Assembly: GCA_945888625.1 (NCBI GenBank)
Contig: CAMDAH010000004.1
Span: 62,001-126,000 of the forward strand
Direction: 5' to 3'
Source: Chryseobacterium gleum
Lineage (GTDB): Bacteria; Bacteroidota; Bacteroidia; Flavobacteriales_D; Crocinitomicaceae
DNA: 64,000 bases
Shown: in pieces, positions 17,323 to 26,706 of the stretch
Layout of the letters: the number at the start of each line of letters is the position of its first letter
Position numbering within the stretch: the first letter of the stretch is position 1
Notes under the pieces: model-generated
Database searches by the model: none
What the model was told of the DNA's origin: nothing
Seen by the model: only the letters and a program-made list of their open reading frames with translations
Position numbers and translations under genes: made by a program

Positions 17323-18405
17323 ATGAAATTAGTTTTTGCTTTTATTCCTTTCTTTTTTAGTTCTCTTTCGTTTGGACAAGGTGTTATTCCAGTTAAAAAT
17401 TTCAATAATTTCTTTTTGAGCTTTAACAATGGGTTTTTCAATCAAATTGAGGTTCAGGCAATCAATGGCTATAAGGCAGGGGACGAATTTGTTGCGTACA
17501 TTGATAACCGTGGAAATCTTCGGCTCTACGATGGAAAAGTTCGGAAAGACATTACCAATTTAAATGTTGATTACAAGGTTTCTGATCATTTAATGGGGTA
17601 TAAAATCGGACCTACTTTAAATATGTGGGATGCAGGTCGTTTGCAAACACTTACTTACTTTGGTAGGGATTTTCTCGTTATGGATAGCTTAATTGTCTAC
17701 GAGGACACAAGATTCAACACAATTAATGTGTATTGGAATAAAACAACTACCACGTTGGCGACCGTTATGGGAGATTTGTCACTTCCTGCGACGGTTGGGG
17801 AGAATATGCTCGTATTTAAGGACAATGGAAATTTATATAAAATATTTTGGCAGGGTTTGATTTTTGAAATTGGTTCATGGACGGGCAATCCGATAGATTT
17901 TCAAATTGGTACTGACATTTTGTGCTTTAACGATCCAACAACACGCACATTTGTGGCGTTTCAAAATGGTCAGTTTATCGATATAGAATCTCAGTACATG
18001 CGAAAATACAAGTCGGGACGTGGATTTATTGCCTACGAAGATTTGAATGGAAATTTGTGGATGTATAAAAATGGGGAAACACGTCAACTGTCCAACTTTT
18101 CTCCGTCGTTTTGGGATGTTAAAGATGATATAATTATGTGGGCTGAAAATTCCTACCTTTTTGCTTATTCAAACAATAAAAAAATTGAAGTAGCCAATTT
18201 TATGCCCTCTGATTACCTAATTAAAAATAATATTTTGGCCTACAGAAATATTATGGGGGGCGTTAGCGCACTCGTGGACGGTAAATCAGAGGAAATCACC
18301 AATATTTTAAAGGCAGAATACGAGATTTATGGTAATTCTGTGTTAGTAAAATTATTCAATCAGACTAATATCGTTTTACAAAAAGGCCAATTGTACAGTA
18401 ACTAA
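17323..18405 (+). CDS. Exported beta-propeller-like protein, unknown function
   Basis: I place the start at the ATG at 17323, giving 360 residues with a signal peptide (MKLVFAFIPFFFSSLSFG). A TTG ten codons upstream is in frame, but the added residues would put charge before the signal peptide. The mature part has several repeats of about 50 residues that combine a Gly-Asn-Leu turn with a Tyr/Asn-Gly strand end (DNRGNLRLYDGK, DNGNLYKIFWQG, DLNGNLWMYKNGE), as in a 6-7-bladed beta-propeller. No catalytic motif is visible. It is 5 bp upstream of the NlpC/P60 gene, so the two are probably cotranscribed and may act together at the cell wall; this is inference. Confidence 0.55.
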   Translation: MKLVFAFIPFFFSSLSFGQGVIPVKNFNNFFLSFNNGFFNQIEVQAINGYKAGDEFVAYIDNRGNLRLYDGKVRKDITNLNVDYKVSDHLMGYKIGPTLNMWDAGRLQTLTYFGRDFLVMDSLIVYEDTRFNTINVYWNKTTTTLATVMGDLSLPATVGENMLVFKDNGNLYKIFWQGLIFEIGSWTGNPIDFQIGTDILCFNDPTTRTFVAFQNGQFIDIESQYMRKYKSGRGFIAYEDLNGNLWMYKNGETRQLSNFSPSFWDVKDDIIMWAENSYLFAYSNNKKIEVANFMPSDYLIKNNILAYRNIMGGVSALVDGKSEEITNILKAEYEIYGNSVLVKLFNQTNIVLQKGQLYSN

Positions 18406-18410
18406 TTACA

Positions 18411-19286
18411 ATGAGAATTCTTTTTTGCCTTTCCGCTATACTCTTCGTCTCCGATTTTTTTGCGCAGGTGCCACAGTTCGATAAATTGGAACAGTTGTAC
18501 GACCAGCAACATTATAAAATGGTTTATCGCAAAGCAAAATTTCTTTTGGATAATCCAACATTTGATTATTCACATGTTCCCCTCTACTACAAAACAATTA
18601 CGAGTTTGCAATTATGTCGAAGCGATAAGTGGCGAAAAAAACACAGTCAATCCTTCGATCATGCAATTGCAGCATTTGAAAAGATTAAGGCTACATCAAA
18701 AGGCTTGAAGTTACTAGCGGCGCATGAGCAAGAATTAGCTATGTTGAAAGTGGACTTGTACGCTTGGCTTGCCGATCTAAACCGCCGAAAGGAAAAGGAT
18801 TTGTCGTATTTTTTCGAAACAAAAATAGCGGCTATTTTCAAGGGCTTAGTCTTAACTGTTTCAGCAACCGAATTTGTTTGGATGGCACCAAGCAATAAAT
18901 CACTCGAAAGCAGGGTATCCGTTATTGAGTTTGCAAAAAAGTATATTGGTGTTCCTTATGTTTGGGCAGGTGAAAGTCCATCGGGATTCGATTGTAGTGG
19001 TTTTACCTCATTTGTATTAGCAAATTATAACGTTGCATTACCTCGACGTGCAAAAGACCAATACGAAGCCGCAGTGAAAGTAAGTGCTGAATTAGCCCAA
19101 TACGGTGATTTAGTTTTTTTTTCCAATGGGGGAGAAGTATCTCACGTTGGTATCTTAGTATCGGCGGCTGGAAAAGAAAAAGTAATGATTCATGCGAGCA
19201 GTAGCAAAGGAATTACTTTTGATAAAATTGATGGTTCTAGCTACTGGGAAAAGCGCTTAGTTGGTTTTGGTTCGTTTATTAAATAG
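18411..19286 (+). CDS. NlpC/P60 family peptidoglycan endopeptidase
   Basis: The 291-residue precursor has a signal peptide (ending DFFAQ at about 19) and a helical region with TPR-like pattern to about 150. It then has a C-terminal NlpC/P60 domain: IEFAKKYIGVPYVWAG, nucleophile Cys in GFDCSGFTSF (about 194), catalytic His in GEVSHVGI (about 246) and a third polar residue in MIHASSSKG (about 263). Such enzymes cut the gamma-D-Glu to diaminopimelate bond in peptidoglycan stems. It follows the propeller-like gene after 5 bp and converges with the transglutaminase-like gene 3 bp downstream. Confidence 0.88.
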   Translation: MRILFCLSAILFVSDFFAQVPQFDKLEQLYDQQHYKMVYRKAKFLLDNPTFDYSHVPLYYKTITSLQLCRSDKWRKKHSQSFDHAIAAFEKIKATSKGLKLLAAHEQELAMLKVDLYAWLADLNRRKEKDLSYFFETKIAAIFKGLVLTVSATEFVWMAPSNKSLESRVSVIEFAKKYIGVPYVWAGESPSGFDCSGFTSFVLANYNVALPRRAKDQYEAAVKVSAELAQYGDLVFFSNGGEVSHVGILVSAAGKEKVMIHASSSKGITFDKIDGSSYWEKRLVGFGSFIK

Positions 19287-19289
19287 TGA

Positions 19290-21020
19290 TTAAAAATCCC
19301 AACTATCTTTTGCAAATGCCTTGAATTTGTATGTGCCAGTCGTCGCATTAACTTGCATAAAAATTTTACCTTCCTCATTTTTAGGTAAATTTGAAAATGA
19401 AAAAGAATAACCCTCAAACCTAATGTCATCAGCCGAGCCCTCTTGTGAGTTATTTCCAGAATACTTATAGTAAGTGTGCCTAGAAGCATTAAATAAGGAA
19501 AATTTGAATTGATTTAGATTCATTTTTTCAGCCTCTTTCATAAAATCTTTAAATTTCATAGGTTTAGCCATGTATGGTTTTAAATCAGTATAAATTTTTT
19601 CGTTTTTTAATTTTGCACACGCAAGAAAAGCCACTGCTATTGAATAGGCATTTTTGTCGTCAAAATTGGCTATCAATGATTCATAGAATTGACTTTCCGT
19701 TCCATTGATAACGACGTAATGAATGGTACCTATTCCATCAATATCGATTGTTAAATAATTGATTAATTCTGGTAAGTTGATACTGACAGATTTGGTGGAA
19801 ATTTTATTTGTTAGTTTTCCATCATTTGCGATAACTTTTCTAGCCACCTCATTTTTTTCTCCTTCAAATTGAACGAACGGATAACCAAGTTCATTTCGGT
19901 TAATATTTGTTACGTTTAAATTTTGCTTAAAATTTATCGTAAATGTTTCTTTAGCAAATTGTATTGGACCGGTTTTGTCTAACAACGCTAGTTTATTGTG
20001 TCCATTTGCTTCGATAGGATTTACAAAGGGTAATTGAATAAAATCATACATGGTAAGCGTAGAATCGTATAAATTCCCTTTACCTCTAAAATCAGTATCT
20101 TCAAAATGGCTTATAATCATATCTTTTGGACTTTTTAAATACCATTCTGAAGAGGTGTTTTTCGACCAAGTAATGTCATTGACATAGGCAACATTGTCCA
20201 ATACCACTTGATTCCATGCATGGCTGTGACCAGTATAAAACACATCGTGAATGGTATTTCTCACAGCTCCACTTACATACTCACTTTTGATACCGATACG
20301 AGACATTAAATCTTTATACACCCGACTGTATCCCTCGCAAACTGCTTCTTTTTCTTTGCCAAATACCAATCCCTTTATGTTTTTTTGTGAGGTATCTCCT
20401 CGATTGTATGAAAAACGTCTTATAATGTATTTTGCAATAGCTTCTGATTTCTCTTTTTCATTGCTAGTTCCGAACGTAAGCGCAGCACAAAGACAATCTA
20501 AATCCTCGGGATCTTGACACTTTTCTGATATTAAATCATGCCCATTTCTAGGATCTATAAACCATTCTTTTACTAAAGATGAGCGGTTACTTGGGGACAA
20601 AACGCTGTTTCTTTTCAACAATAAATTAATTTTTTTCGAGTAGAAATCTGTCCCGTCGAAAAACACATCATTTAAGACATCAATGGATTTAAGAGAACAT
20701 TTGCGCGCTAAGTTTAAGCTGTCCGTTTTTATGATTTCGGATGAGGCTACCACTGAAAATGATATAATTTTTTTATTCAAGTAAAATTGACCTTCTGAAA
20801 ACTCGCAGACTATGTTGTCATTAAAATTATATTTTATGTATTCAAATTGAGTATTATTTGTAATTCGAAGCATAATCAAATTGTCCTCGTTTTCTTCAAG
20901 GATGTAATTTTTTACGCTTGTGTTTAATGTGTTTTTCTCTGGTACAAAATACGGTTGGTCTTGTGCAAAACAAAGTGTAAATCCAAAAGATAGTATTACT
21001 AAAAAAAATTTCTTAATCAT
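19290..21020 (-). CDS. Exported transglutaminase-like protein
   Basis: The 576-residue precursor begins with a signal peptide (MIKKFFLVILSFGFTLCFAQ). The middle carries a transglutaminase-like (papain-fold) domain with Cys in EAVCEGYSRVYKDLM (about residue 228), His in HSHAWNQVV (about 268) and Asp in YVNDITWS (about 281), a full triad. The preceding part is beta-rich. The last 120 residues contain FNASRHTYYKYSGN and a final beta-sheet that ends KAFAKDSWDF. It does not have a clear T9SS tail, so it is probably periplasmic or surface-associated. The substrate is not known; family members act as proteases, cross-linkers or are inactive. Monocistronic and convergent with the NlpC/P60 gene. Confidence 0.72.
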   Translation of the reverse strand: MIKKFFLVILSFGFTLCFAQDQPYFVPEKNTLNTSVKNYILEENEDNLIMLRITNNTQFEYIKYNFNDNIVCEFSEGQFYLNKKIISFSVVASSEIIKTDSLNLARKCSLKSIDVLNDVFFDGTDFYSKKINLLLKRNSVLSPSNRSSLVKEWFIDPRNGHDLISEKCQDPEDLDCLCAALTFGTSNEKEKSEAIAKYIIRRFSYNRGDTSQKNIKGLVFGKEKEAVCEGYSRVYKDLMSRIGIKSEYVSGAVRNTIHDVFYTGHSHAWNQVVLDNVAYVNDITWSKNTSSEWYLKSPKDMIISHFEDTDFRGKGNLYDSTLTMYDFIQLPFVNPIEANGHNKLALLDKTGPIQFAKETFTINFKQNLNVTNINRNELGYPFVQFEGEKNEVARKVIANDGKLTNKISTKSVSINLPELINYLTIDIDGIGTIHYVVINGTESQFYESLIANFDDKNAYSIAVAFLACAKLKNEKIYTDLKPYMAKPMKFKDFMKEAEKMNLNQFKFSLFNASRHTYYKYSGNNSQEGSADDIRFEGYSFSFSNLPKNEEGKIFMQVNATTGTYKFKAFAKDSWDF

Positions 21021-21222
21021 GGCGCTCTATTTTATTTAAACACATAACTATCATCATAAAAAAAGATACAATTTCGCTTTATCTTCAATATTTTACTTTT
21101 AAAATTTCGATTTATGGATGTGATTATGGTTGTAAACGCTAAGCTAATTATGCGGATTTCGGTACTTTGAAATTTATAACTAAATTTCTGTATGCTGAAC
21201 GTAGCTATCGGAAGGGCGGGAC

Positions 21223-21777
21223 TTATACCATTTTGTTGTCTACCTTATTATTATCGGTATTTAACGCTGCTTTTTTTTGAATAAGGAAACTTCCAACAAT
21301 GGAGGATAATAAGGCTATCAAAGCGCTTAAAATGGTTAGTTTGTTGAATAAATCACTGGTAAACGTTAAAAGGATACCTATAAATGAAAGGAAGTAAAAA
21401 ATCGATAAGGTGATAATGACGAATTTTCTGATTTTTGATTGGGTATACCAAACAGAAGCACACCAGGTAGAATAGAAGTTTGTTATCACTGGAAGTAATA
21501 ATAAATGTCCGAGGGAGGTTAATTTGTCGGGAATTTCTATTAAAATTACCGCTGCAGAAAGGTATATTACAATTTGAATAATAGAAAGTAATTTCACAAG
21601 GTAATTGAGATGTAAGTAACTGCTCGCAATAATCAATACCGGGCCAATAGCATATACAACGAATTGTGGAGCACCGATACTTGAGAAGGTAATGGATTGG
21701 TAGAAGGCTAGTAACAAAACAAATATACTTGCGATAAACACCAATAACCACACATTTTGGATAAATTTCTTAAGCAT
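21223..21777 (-). CDS. Polytopic membrane protein, unknown function
   Basis: The 184-residue protein has about six hydrophobic segments over its whole length (VWLLVFIASIFVLLLAF, FVVYAIGPVLIIASSYL, IIQIVIYLSAAVILI, and three more to about 165). It ends in a short polar tail. No recognised family. The first 8 bp overlap the end of the arginase-family gene, so it is the last gene of the phosphoribosyltransferase-murQ-arginase operon. Confidence 0.6.
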   Translation of the reverse strand: MLKKFIQNVWLLVFIASIFVLLLAFYQSITFSSIGAPQFVVYAIGPVLIIASSYLHLNYLVKLLSIIQIVIYLSAAVILIEIPDKLTSLGHLLLLPVITNFYSTWCASVWYTQSKIRKFVIITLSIFYFLSFIGILLTFTSDLFNKLTILSALIALLSSIVGSFLIQKKAALNTDNNKVDNKMV

Positions 21778-22813
21778 TTTTCCGTCTGTATTTTTCAGTT
21801 AAACAAACGAGATTCCATAATACGCGAGCACCAACATTCGCGTCCCATTCGCCATTTGTTCCCGGACTCACTTCATTTAAGTCGAAACCAATGATGTTTT
21901 TGTCAGCGCGTAAAAGTGAAAAAAGTAGAAAGTTCATTTCCGAAATATCAAAGCCCCCGGGAACTGGGGTGCCAGTATGGGGACATAGTTCAGGTCTTAG
22001 TCCGTCAATATCGAAAGAAATGTATATGTTTTGTGGTAATTGGTTTATAATTTCATCTACCTGCTGAGACCAAGTTTTTCCTGTATAGCTAGCGTTTTTT
22101 ATATCCCAATCGAAGAAAGTATGAATGCGTGGATCTCTTTCCGATAAATCATGTTCGCTTGCTGAAATATCTCTTACACCTACTTGCACCAACTTACTTA
22201 AGTTTTTACAACTTTTTAGGGCGTTAAACATAATGCTGGCATGTGATTGCTCAAAGCCTTCATAAGCATCTCTTAGGTCGGCATGGGCATCTATTTGCAG
22301 GATGCCAAAATCGGTGTATTTCTCATCAAGTGCTTCAAGTAAACCTAGTGGTGTAGAATGTTCTCCTCCTAAAACTGCAACCAATTTTCCCTGATTTAAT
22401 AATGCAGTGGCACGTTCTTTCAAGTGATTTTTTAATGCTAAATGCGCTTTGTTGATGTAGGCCAAGTCTTCGTTAAATTTTTCTTGAGCCACTAACTCTC
22501 CCTCGCTTTCCAACAGTGAAATATAGGCTAAGCTAATCTCGCAACAGTTGGTATTAATTTCTTGCCACTGCTCGGAAATAGGCGACATAAATACCTTAGT
22601 TTCATAAGCTTTTTCAAGTGCTGGATGAAAGAAATCAAGTTGAGTTGATGCTTTGAGTATTGCCTCAGGTCCATTGCTTGTTCCTTTGCCATAGGAGGCA
22701 GTAGCATCCCAAGGAATAGGGATTATAACAAGTGTTGCTTCCTCTTCAGTACAAGGAAATCCGAAGATATTTCCATTGGCAATGCCTACGCCGTTTGGGT
22801 CAAAATTAGTCAT
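21770..22813 (-). CDS. Arginase/agmatinase/formimidoylglutamase family enzyme
   Basis: The 347-residue cytosolic enzyme has the ureohydrolase metal-binding motifs: VLGGEHSTP, then IDAHADLRD, and FDIDGLRPELCPHTGTPVPGG, which bind two Mn ions. It hydrolyses a guanidino or formimino group, releasing urea or formamide. Which substrate (arginine, agmatine, formiminoglutamate or other) is not clear. The insert of about 90 residues between the N-terminus and GGEHS and the size of 347 are like the enzymes annotated as arginase or formimidoylglutamase in flavobacteria. It overlaps murQ by 4 bp (ATGA type) and the membrane-protein gene by 8 bp. Confidence 0.8.
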   Translation of the reverse strand: MTNFDPNGVGIANGNIFGFPCTEEEATLVIIPIPWDATASYGKGTSNGPEAILKASTQLDFFHPALEKAYETKVFMSPISEQWQEINTNCCEISLAYISLLESEGELVAQEKFNEDLAYINKAHLALKNHLKERATALLNQGKLVAVLGGEHSTPLGLLEALDEKYTDFGILQIDAHADLRDAYEGFEQSHASIMFNALKSCKNLSKLVQVGVRDISASEHDLSERDPRIHTFFDWDIKNASYTGKTWSQQVDEIINQLPQNIYISFDIDGLRPELCPHTGTPVPGGFDISEMNFLLFSLLRADKNIIGFDLNEVSPGTNGEWDANVGARVLWNLVCLTEKYRRKNA

Positions 22814-23619
22814 CTTTTTTCGTAGGCGTTAATTGCTTTTCTCACCGATCCGTGTTCAGTTAACAAATCGCTTGCCTCGTCATAGGAAATATTCAAGCTG
22901 TCTTGAATCATAAGAGTGCCTCGGTCAACTAATTTATGATTGCTTAATTGCATATCTACCATTTTGTTGCCTTTTACACGCCCTAGTCGTATCATTAGGG
23001 AGGTGGAAATCATATTCAATACTAATTTTTGTGCTGTACCTGATTTCATTCGTGTACTTCCTGTCACAAATTCAGGACCTACAACAGGAGCAATGGAAAA
23101 CTGCGCAACATTTGATAATTCTGCACTTGGATTGCAGCAAATCCCAGCTGTTAATAATCCGTTTTCATTTGCTTTTTCGATTGCACCAATAACGTAAGGC
23201 GTACTTCCCGAGGCTGCGATTCCTACAAGGGTATCCATCGAGGTAGGATTAAAACTGTTCAAGTCTTCCCAACCTTGCTTCCTATCGTCTTCGGCAAATT
23301 CAACCGCTTTTCTTATGGCTCCATCGCCACCTGCAATAATGCCCACAACAATTCCGTGTGCAATGCCAAATGTAGGTGGACATTCGCTCGCATCTACTAT
23401 TCCTAATCTTCCGCTAGTGCCGGCGCCGATATAAAATAAGCGTCCGTTTTTTTGCATGCGCAATAGACAAGCTTCAACAAACGACTCAATTGCTGGTATT
23501 TCTTTTTGCACGGCAATGGCCACCAACTGGTCTTCGTTGTTCATATTTATGAGCAATTCAGCAGTGGAAAGTTGTTCTAAATTGGTGTAATTAGAGTTCG
23601 ATTCAGTAACCCGTTTCAT
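22810..23619 (-). CDS. murQ: N-acetylmuramic acid 6-phosphate etherase
   Basis: The 269-residue protein fits MurQ: two SIS-type sugar isomerase features in FYIGAGTSGRLGIVDASECPP (about 82-102), AEDDRKQGWEDL, and the GSTRMKSGTAQK loop near 186. The last is the hallmark of the etherase, which splits the lactyl ether of MurNAc-6P to GlcNAc-6P in cell-wall recycling. Together with mpl at 4258, the window holds two recycling steps. The stop overlaps the arginase start by 4 bp, and its start overlaps the end of the phosphoribosyltransferase gene by 4 bp. Confidence 0.92.
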   Translation of the reverse strand: MKRVTESNSNYTNLEQLSTAELLINMNNEDQLVAIAVQKEIPAIESFVEACLLRMQKNGRLFYIGAGTSGRLGIVDASECPPTFGIAHGIVVGIIAGGDGAIRKAVEFAEDDRKQGWEDLNSFNPTSMDTLVGIAASGSTPYVIGAIEKANENGLLTAGICCNPSAELSNVAQFSIAPVVGPEFVTGSTRMKSGTAQKLVLNMISTSLMIRLGRVKGNKMVDMQLSNHKLVDRGTLMIQDSLNISYDEASDLLTEHGSVRKAINAYEKR

Positions 23620-24110
23620 AACAAATATGCTTTAGAATCAGTATGGTTTAACTCAATTTCAATTCGATTTTTTAGGGTTGTAGACAGCCCAAATCCGTAA
23701 TAGTCTGCTTTAATTGGAAAACGCCTGTGGGTTCGATCTACCAATACAACAGTTTTAATTGATTTTGTTGGTCGCTCCAAAAATTTCACCAAAGCATATT
23801 GTAATGTTTTACCCGAATTAATTACATCATCAACTAAAATAATGAAGCCGTTCTTAAGTCGATTTTCTTCAATACTCAAGTTAATGTCTTTTGACCACGG
23901 TTCTTCTTTATCTATTTCGATTTCAAAAACATTCACAACGATGGAAGAATTATTTTGAATGATTATAGCTAGTTCTTGGGCTAAAAAATAACCGTTACCG
24001 ACTATCCCACCGACGAAAATGGCATTTTCATCCGAACAATTTTCGATGATTTGGTGACCTAAACGAATAATTTTTTGCTGAATTTGTTGATGGTTAAGAA
24101 TGACTTGCAT
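23616..24110 (-). CDS. Phosphoribosyltransferase-fold protein
   Basis: I choose the ATG at 24110 (164 residues, starting MQVILNHQQI); a further 17 in-frame residues upstream look like leader. The PRPP-binding loop is FIILVDDVINSGKTLQYAL (about 103-121), the type I phosphoribosyltransferase signature. The shape is like PyrR or hypoxanthine phosphoribosyltransferase, with VGGIVGNGYFLAQEL as the loop I region. It may salvage a nucleobase or be a PyrR-like regulator; the sequence does not decide. First gene of an operon with murQ, all joined by 4-bp overlaps, and divergent from the radical SAM gene. Confidence 0.8.
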   Translation of the reverse strand: MQVILNHQQIQQKIIRLGHQIIENCSDENAIFVGGIVGNGYFLAQELAIIIQNNSSIVVNVFEIEIDKEEPWSKDINLSIEENRLKNGFIILVDDVINSGKTLQYALVKFLERPTKSIKTVVLVDRTHRRFPIKADYYGFGLSTTLKNRIEIELNHTDSKAYLL

Positions 24111-24215
24111 AAAGGCAAAATTATACAAACAAAGATACAATTTCACATCGAATAAATTCAATCCAGTGTATCATTCTATTTTCATCTTGTACATTTAATA
24201 AGTACTTTCGTCAAT

Positions 24216-25235
24216 ATGGCAAGTTGGAAAGATTCTTTACGGATAATCAATCATTTATCATTTGAGCGAACTTGGAATATTATGCGCTTAAAAATTAGTT
24301 ATTTTTTGAGTAAAACATTGAAAAAACCCTATGTTTTTGCTTATCCCTTTTCTTTAAGTATTGAACCCACCACTGCTTGTAACTTGGCTTGTCCCGAATG
24401 CCCGAGTGGCTTGAAGCAGTTTTCACGTCCAACTGGAAAATTAAACCTCGAATTAAACGAAAAGATACTTGAACAGGTTAAATCAACCGTTTTTTACATC
24501 AATTATTATTTTCAAGGTGAGCCGTTTATTCATCCTCAATTCTTAGACTTGATACGCGCCGCAAAAAAAGCAAGGATATACACAGCCACCTCTACCAATG
24601 CCCATTTTATCGATAAGATGAAGGCACTTGAAATTGTCGATTCAGGGCTTGATCGGTTAATTATATCAATTGATGGCATGTCGCAAGAAAGCTATGAGCA
24701 ATATCGAATTAATGGTCAGTTATCAAAGGTTATTGAAGCATCAACGTTTTTAGTGGAGGCAAAAAGGGAACGAAAGTCATCAACTCCTTACTTAATTTTT
24801 CAGTTCTTGGCTGTAAAACCAAATGAAAAAGAAATTCCAGCTGTATTTTCGCTTGCTAAGGAGATTGGCATTGACGAAGTGCGCATTAAAACAGCACAAT
24901 TTTACGACTTCAAACACGGAAATGCGCTAATGCCTGAACAAGATAAATATTCTCGGTACAGTTTGCAGCGAAATGGCACCTATAAACTGAAAGGACGTCA
25001 AGGTAATCATTGTTGGCGAATGTGGTCGGGCAGTGTCTTAACTTGGGATGGAAAGGTAGTGCCTTGTTGCTTTGATAAGGATGCCTCACATGTGCTTGGA
25101 GATGTTAGTCAGCAAGAATTTAAGAAAATTTGGAACTCAAACGCCTATCAAAAATTTAGGTATGCGGTCCTAACAAAACGCGACGAAATTGAAATTTGTC
25201 GCAACTGTTCTGAAGGAACGAAAGTTTGGAGTTAA
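24216..25235 (+). CDS. Radical SAM protein with SPASM domain
   Basis: The 339-residue protein carries the radical SAM CxxxCxxC motif at C55-C59-C62 (TTACNLACPECPSG), which binds the 4Fe-4S cluster and S-adenosylmethionine. The middle has the ISIDGMSQESYEQYR strand of the TIM-like barrel. The C-terminal SPASM domain has Cys in NHCWRMWSG, in VVPCCFDKD and in ICRNCSEG, for auxiliary Fe-S clusters. Such proteins modify peptides, proteins or other substrates. No peptide precursor is beside it, so the substrate is unknown. It is monocistronic with a good hairpin 60 bp after the stop. Confidence 0.85.
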   Translation: MASWKDSLRIINHLSFERTWNIMRLKISYFLSKTLKKPYVFAYPFSLSIEPTTACNLACPECPSGLKQFSRPTGKLNLELNEKILEQVKSTVFYINYYFQGEPFIHPQFLDLIRAAKKARIYTATSTNAHFIDKMKALEIVDSGLDRLIISIDGMSQESYEQYRINGQLSKVIEASTFLVEAKRERKSSTPYLIFQFLAVKPNEKEIPAVFSLAKEIGIDEVRIKTAQFYDFKHGNALMPEQDKYSRYSLQRNGTYKLKGRQGNHCWRMWSGSVLTWDGKVVPCCFDKDASHVLGDVSQQEFKKIWNSNAYQKFRYAVLTKRDEIEICRNCSEGTKVWS

Positions 25236-25296
25236 GCTTTTTATTAACGTTGTTTTCAGTACTTTTCAGGCCTAAAAATGTATAACTAGATATAAA

Positions 25297-25328
25297 AAAA
25301 TCCCGATTGTATAATGAACCGGGATTTA
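25297..25328. terminator. Bidirectional intrinsic terminator
   Basis: AATCCCG (25299-25305) and CGGGATT (25320-25326) pair with a 14-base loop, flanked by A-run on the left and T-rich sequence on the right. It lies between convergent genes ending at 25235 (+) and 25346 (-), and the A and T flanks let it serve both. Confidence 0.75.
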
Positions 25329-25345
25329 GTTACAAAGGTTAATCC

Positions 25346-26593
25346 TTAATGTTTGATAAATCGAGTGCTTACATCATTTACTTGAAGAACATAAACACCT
25401 GGACTTAGATCGCCCACAGCTAGTATTGAATCAGCTGTTGTTAGCACCAATTTCCCTCTAAAATCATAGACTTTTTTGGTGCCGGGAAGCGATACATTGA
25501 GCACCGTTGCAGTTGGATTTGGATAAATGCCTAGGTCATTTTGTAAGTTCGATAATCCAACAGATGGACGAACATCAAATACAATTGTTCCGGGCGAAAT
25601 ACCCACGTTAAAACTCGATAATTCGGTGTCATTCGCATCGAAAATATGCACTATACCAAAAGAAAAATAGTCGGTTTCGCTGGTGTAAAGTTGACCTGAA
25701 ACCGGCTCTTGTGCCAACTCATAGTAGTTTAGTGTATGTCCAGCAATAGGACCGTTACTGTTCATTACATTAACATCATACTCATTAAGAATAGTTTCCA
25801 TCGAAAGTTGATAAACCAAATGATTATCCCGTAGGGCAGAGGTACCACAACCGGTAGAAGCAGCTGCTAAATTTACTGTAGTGTTACTTGTTCCATCAAT
25901 GGCTACTTTAGAAATAGAAGACCCTGAAAAGTCTTTGTTGTTGACTGTATATAGAAAACCGCCAAGTTTTACAAGATTATCGGGGTTTTTTCCATTTGGG
26001 CCTAAATCAACTTCGTTTCCGTATGTCAGGTTGCTTAGGTCCAAGGTGCCAATCAGCCCTTTTTCATTCCCCCATTCGAAACCGTTGTTTACAGCTATGT
26101 AGGCCGAAGTACCGTCAATTACTATGTTCTGTGAGGCATACTTTGGACCGACAAGGGTGTCAAGAGCGGCAATTAATTGAAGCGTGTTGGCGTTGTAAAC
26201 ATGAAGATAGGAATCAAAAGTAACGAGGTATTCGCCGCGTGTGGCGACTAACTTATCTTGATAGATGCCTAAATTTCTGACACCTGTGCACACGACACTT
26301 GCCAATTCTTGATGGGTGTTTAAGTCCATTTTGAAAATTTTACTGTCTGCAGCCACGTAGTAAAAGTTTCCATCAATTACTAAATCAGAAGCGAAGCGCA
26401 TTCCTTCGAGTGTGTCAACAACTTGGTAGGATTGACTTGTTGGGTTATAACTTCCGATGGTAACTGGTTCCAAAATAGCATTCGTCTGATAATCGAAGTA
26501 GCCTTCGTTAACAATTAGGGCCTGATGAACATAGTTTTGGGCTTGAATAGCCGTGGATAGAAACGTTCCAAAAATGAGTAATTGATTTTTCAT
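25346..26593 (-). CDS. Secreted YncE/BtuG-like beta-propeller with T9SS type A tail
   Basis: The 415-residue precursor has a signal peptide without a lipobox Cys (MKNQLLIFGTFLSTAIQAQ). Residues about 25-340 are repeated beta strands of the YncE/DUF5074 kind (SDLVIDGNFYYVAADSKIFKMD, NLGIYQDKLVATRGEYLVTF), so a seven-bladed propeller is likely. The last 75 residues are a T9SS type A sorting domain (GIYPNPTATVLNVSL, GKLVLTT, GVYVLQVN). A cobalamin riboswitch lies upstream. Established: in Bacteroides the propeller lipoprotein BtuG is B12-riboswitch-controlled and captures cobalamin. I infer a similar B12-binding role here, with T9SS export replacing the lipid anchor. No BtuB is adjacent. The function is untested. 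Confidence 0.65.
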   Translation of the reverse strand: MKNQLLIFGTFLSTAIQAQNYVHQALIVNEGYFDYQTNAILEPVTIGSYNPTSQSYQVVDTLEGMRFASDLVIDGNFYYVAADSKIFKMDLNTHQELASVVCTGVRNLGIYQDKLVATRGEYLVTFDSYLHVYNANTLQLIAALDTLVGPKYASQNIVIDGTSAYIAVNNGFEWGNEKGLIGTLDLSNLTYGNEVDLGPNGKNPDNLVKLGGFLYTVNNKDFSGSSISKVAIDGTSNTTVNLAAASTGCGTSALRDNHLVYQLSMETILNEYDVNVMNSNGPIAGHTLNYYELAQEPVSGQLYTSETDYFSFGIVHIFDANDTELSSFNVGISPGTIVFDVRPSVGLSNLQNDLGIYPNPTATVLNVSLPGTKKVYDFRGKLVLTTADSILAVGDLSPGVYVLQVNDVSTRFIKH

Positions 26594-26649
26594 ATGTTGT
26601 TTTAATTAGTTACACAATAAAGCGAAGAAACAAATTAAAAAACAGGCAA

Positions 26650-26663
26650 GGATAGTACTATCC
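26650..26663 (-). promoter_or_regulatory. Palindrome in the riboswitch expression platform
   Basis: GGATAGTACTATCC is a perfect 14-bp palindrome 56 bp upstream of the gene start and 45 bp after the B12 box. On the transcript a run of six U (26642-26637) follows 7 bases after it. It could be the terminator hairpin of the switch, but the stem is short and the gap to the U run is unusual. Confidence 0.35.
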
Positions 26664-26706
26664 AATTACCGTGTTCGACTTTAATCTGAAGTCTTCACGT
26701 TGTTAT

